DNA of 64,000 nt from Leptodontidium sp. MPI-SDFR-AT-0119 (Eukaryota; Ascomycota; Leotiomycetes; Helotiales; Leptodontidiaceae), in assembly GCA_020726505.1 (NCBI GenBank), contig JAHLEZ010000021.1, positions 868,001 through 932,000 of the forward strand, read 5' to 3'. The position numbers were made by a program, and so were the translations under genes. Shown piece after piece: positions 62,551-64,000 of the stretch. A model generated the notes under the pieces. That model did not search any database. It was not told the origin of the DNA and saw only the letters and a list, made by a program, of their open reading frames with translations. Within the stretch, counting starts at the first letter, position 1. Each line of letters starts with the position of its first letter.

Positions 62551-64000
62551 ATGGGCCCAAACAACATCACAAATACCAATACCGATACCGACGTCCTCAT
62601 AATCGGCGCCGGCCCCACCGGCCTAACCCTCGCCCTCGAACTCTCCCTCCAGCACATCCCCTTCCGCATAATCGACTCATCACCCTCACGCTCCCCCTAC
62701 AGCCGCGCCTTTGCCCTCCACGCACGCAGTCTCGAGCTCCTCAGCCGGCACCCAAACATCATCCCCGAACTCATCTCCCGCGGGACATTCAACCTCTCGG
62801 TGAAACTCTTCTCGAACAAAACGCCGATTTTCGAGATCCATCTAAAGGATACCCCGTTTGCCGATACGGCGTTTCCTGGACCGCTGTTTGTTAGCCAGGC
62901 GATTACGGAGGAGGTTCTGGACAGGGTGTTGGAGGGGTATGGGAGGGGAGTGGTGGAATGGGGCGTTAAAGCTGTTGAAGTCTTGCAAGACGCATCCGGC
63001 GTTTCCGTCACATTGCAAAACGCCGATGGAAATGAAGAGATCGTACGAGCAAAGTACATAGTAGGCTGCGACGGTGCGCACAGCATTGTCCGCAAATCAG
63101 CGGGTCTGAGTTTCGAAGGCGGTGCCTACCCACAAGATTTCATCCTAGCCGACGTGCGTCTGAAATGGGAGTACAAAGCCAACCTCCACATCTTCGTCGG
63201 GCATTACGGCCTACTCGCTGCCTTGCCTCTCGTAGAAGGCGTGTTCAGACTTGTTTGTTCCAGGCCGTTTAAGAGGGATAGCGAGAAAGAGCCGACGCTT
63301 GAGGATTTCAGAGATGCGATCAAGCAGCATGTTCCTGGTGAGGTGGAGATCAGTGACCCGGTTTGGATGACGAGGTTTAGACTGCATCATCGCATTGCGT
63401 CGAATTATCGCGCGGGGAGATGCTTTATTGCGGGTGATGCGGCGCATATCCATTCTCCGGCTGGAGGGCAGGGGATGAATACCGGTATTCAGGATTCGGT
63501 CAACTTGGGCTGGAAGTTGGCTAGTGTTTTGCGAGGGGAGAGTTCAGATCCGGAATTGTTGCTTGATAGTTATCATCTCGAGCGGCATAAAGTCGGGGTG
63601 GCGATTCTGCATGGCACGGATCGGGTTTTTGAGATCATGGCTACGACGAATCCGGTGGTGTTGTTTTTGAGGGATAGGTTGGTGCCGTGGGTTGTGCCGT
63701 GGATATTGGGGGATAGGGAGAGGAGGAGGGTGAGGATGAGGTTTATTTCCCAGTTGGGAATTAGGTACAGGAACAGCCCTGTTGTAGGGAATTCGAGGAG
63801 TTGGGAGGGGAAATTGAGAGGCGGGAATAGGGCTGCGGATGGGAAGTTGGTTGGACCTGATCTAAGTCCTGGTGGGGGTGGAGAGACGACTTTGATAGGT
63901 TTGTTAAAAGGTCCTGGGTATCATTTATTTTTGTTCTCAGGGGCTGGGCAGAATGCGATTGGAATGGAGGAGTTGGGGAATGTTGAAAAGGCGCTCGTTG
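62551..64000 (+). CDS. FAD-dependent aromatic monooxygenase (PheA/TfdB type), 3'-partial
   Basis: Open from ATG 62551 to the window edge, 483 codons without a stop or need for an intron. FAD-binding motifs appear in order: DVLIIGAGPTGLTLALEL (GxGxxG) near 14, IVGCDGAHSIVRKSAG (DG motif) near 170, and CFIAGDAAHIHSPAGGQGMN (GD motif) near 292, followed by TGIQDSVNLGWKLASVL. This is the class A flavoprotein hydroxylase architecture of phenol-2-monooxygenase-like enzymes. They use NAD(P)H and oxygen to hydroxylate aromatic or polyketide substrates. The C-terminal thioredoxin-like region begins near the end (GPGYHLFLFSG) and is cut off. The substrate is not predictable. Codon choice alternates between C-rich and G-rich blocks along the gene. 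Confidence 0.92.
   Translation, partial: MGPNNITNTNTDTDVLIIGAGPTGLTLALELSLQHIPFRIIDSSPSRSPYSRAFALHARSLELLSRHPNIIPELISRGTFNLSVKLFSNKTPIFEIHLKDTPFADTAFPGPLFVSQAITEEVLDRVLEGYGRGVVEWGVKAVEVLQDASGVSVTLQNADGNEEIVRAKYIVGCDGAHSIVRKSAGLSFEGGAYPQDFILADVRLKWEYKANLHIFVGHYGLLAALPLVEGVFRLVCSRPFKRDSEKEPTLEDFRDAIKQHVPGEVEISDPVWMTRFRLHHRIASNYRAGRCFIAGDAAHIHSPAGGQGMNTGIQDSVNLGWKLASVLRGESSDPELLLDSYHLERHKVGVAILHGTDRVFEIMATTNPVVLFLRDRLVPWVVPWILGDRERRRVRMRFISQLGIRYRNSPVVGNSRSWEGKLRGGNRAADGKLVGPDLSPGGGGETTLIGLLKGPGYHLFLFSGAGQNAIGMEELGNVEKALV

Overview
The window looks like a nuclear contig from a filamentous ascomycete, most likely Pezizomycotina and, by inference, a leotiomycete. The protein-coding genes have short introns, mostly 47-80 nt, with GT(A/G)AGT-type donors, CTAAC/CTGAC-type branch sites and CAG/TAG acceptors. 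They belong to families typical of such genomes: DUF6590, DUF6594, DUF7730/F-box-like and 2EXR proteins, a fungal-type P450, an MFS sugar porter and a GT32 mannosyltransferase. No bacterial operons, rRNA or CRISPR were seen. Function calls come from reading motifs and remembered family features, not from searches.

Layout. 0-9 kb: a DUF6590/zinc-finger protein cut by the left edge, AP-1 mu adaptin, and a long disordered protein. 9.7-14 kb: a secreted or vacuolar M28 aminopeptidase and a GT32 sphingolipid-type mannosyltransferase. 14.9-17.4 kb: a degenerate tRNA-Leu-like sequence and two convergent ribosome-biogenesis genes, nob1 and nop10. 17.8-22.3 kb: a DUF7730-like protein, an unknown three-exon protein and a DUF6594 membrane protein. 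22.4-26.3 kb: a small inverted-repeat element, then a protein kinase with a long repetitive tail and two apparent frameshifts. 26.4-33 kb: an orphan P450 and an 11-exon MFS sugar porter, separated by 2.4 kb with a diverged duplication. 33-42.6 kb: repeat-bearing intergenic DNA, an epoxide-hydrolase-like enzyme, a bZIP factor, a fungal transcription-factor-like protein and an NAD(P)-binding epimerase-like protein. 44.6-48.2 kb: another DUF7730 gene, a three-copy ~145 bp tandem repeat and two adjacent paralogous copia-gag-like genes with no pol. 50.1-52.5 kb: an RA-PH adaptor. 53.8-61 kb: three 2EXR paralogues, with a 380 bp inverted-repeat element and a partial copy of the 22.4 kb element between them. 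61.5-61.9 kb: an AT-rich, possibly RIP-degraded stretch. 62.5-64 kb: an FAD monooxygenase cut by the right edge.

The housekeeping genes (apm1, nob1, nop10) are intact. The accessory part (about 43-62 kb, plus 22-26 kb) carries the repeats, frameshifts and lineage-specific families. The most unusual signals are: (1) an abrupt switch in coding-strand composition from C-rich/G-poor to G-rich/C-poor inside many genes, which in the epimerase-like gene resets in each of its three exons; (2) the tandem pair of gag-like genes; and (3) the 2EXR trio with a shared N-terminal motif and small transposable-element remnants around it. I see no evidence that the genes form one pathway or a biosynthetic cluster.
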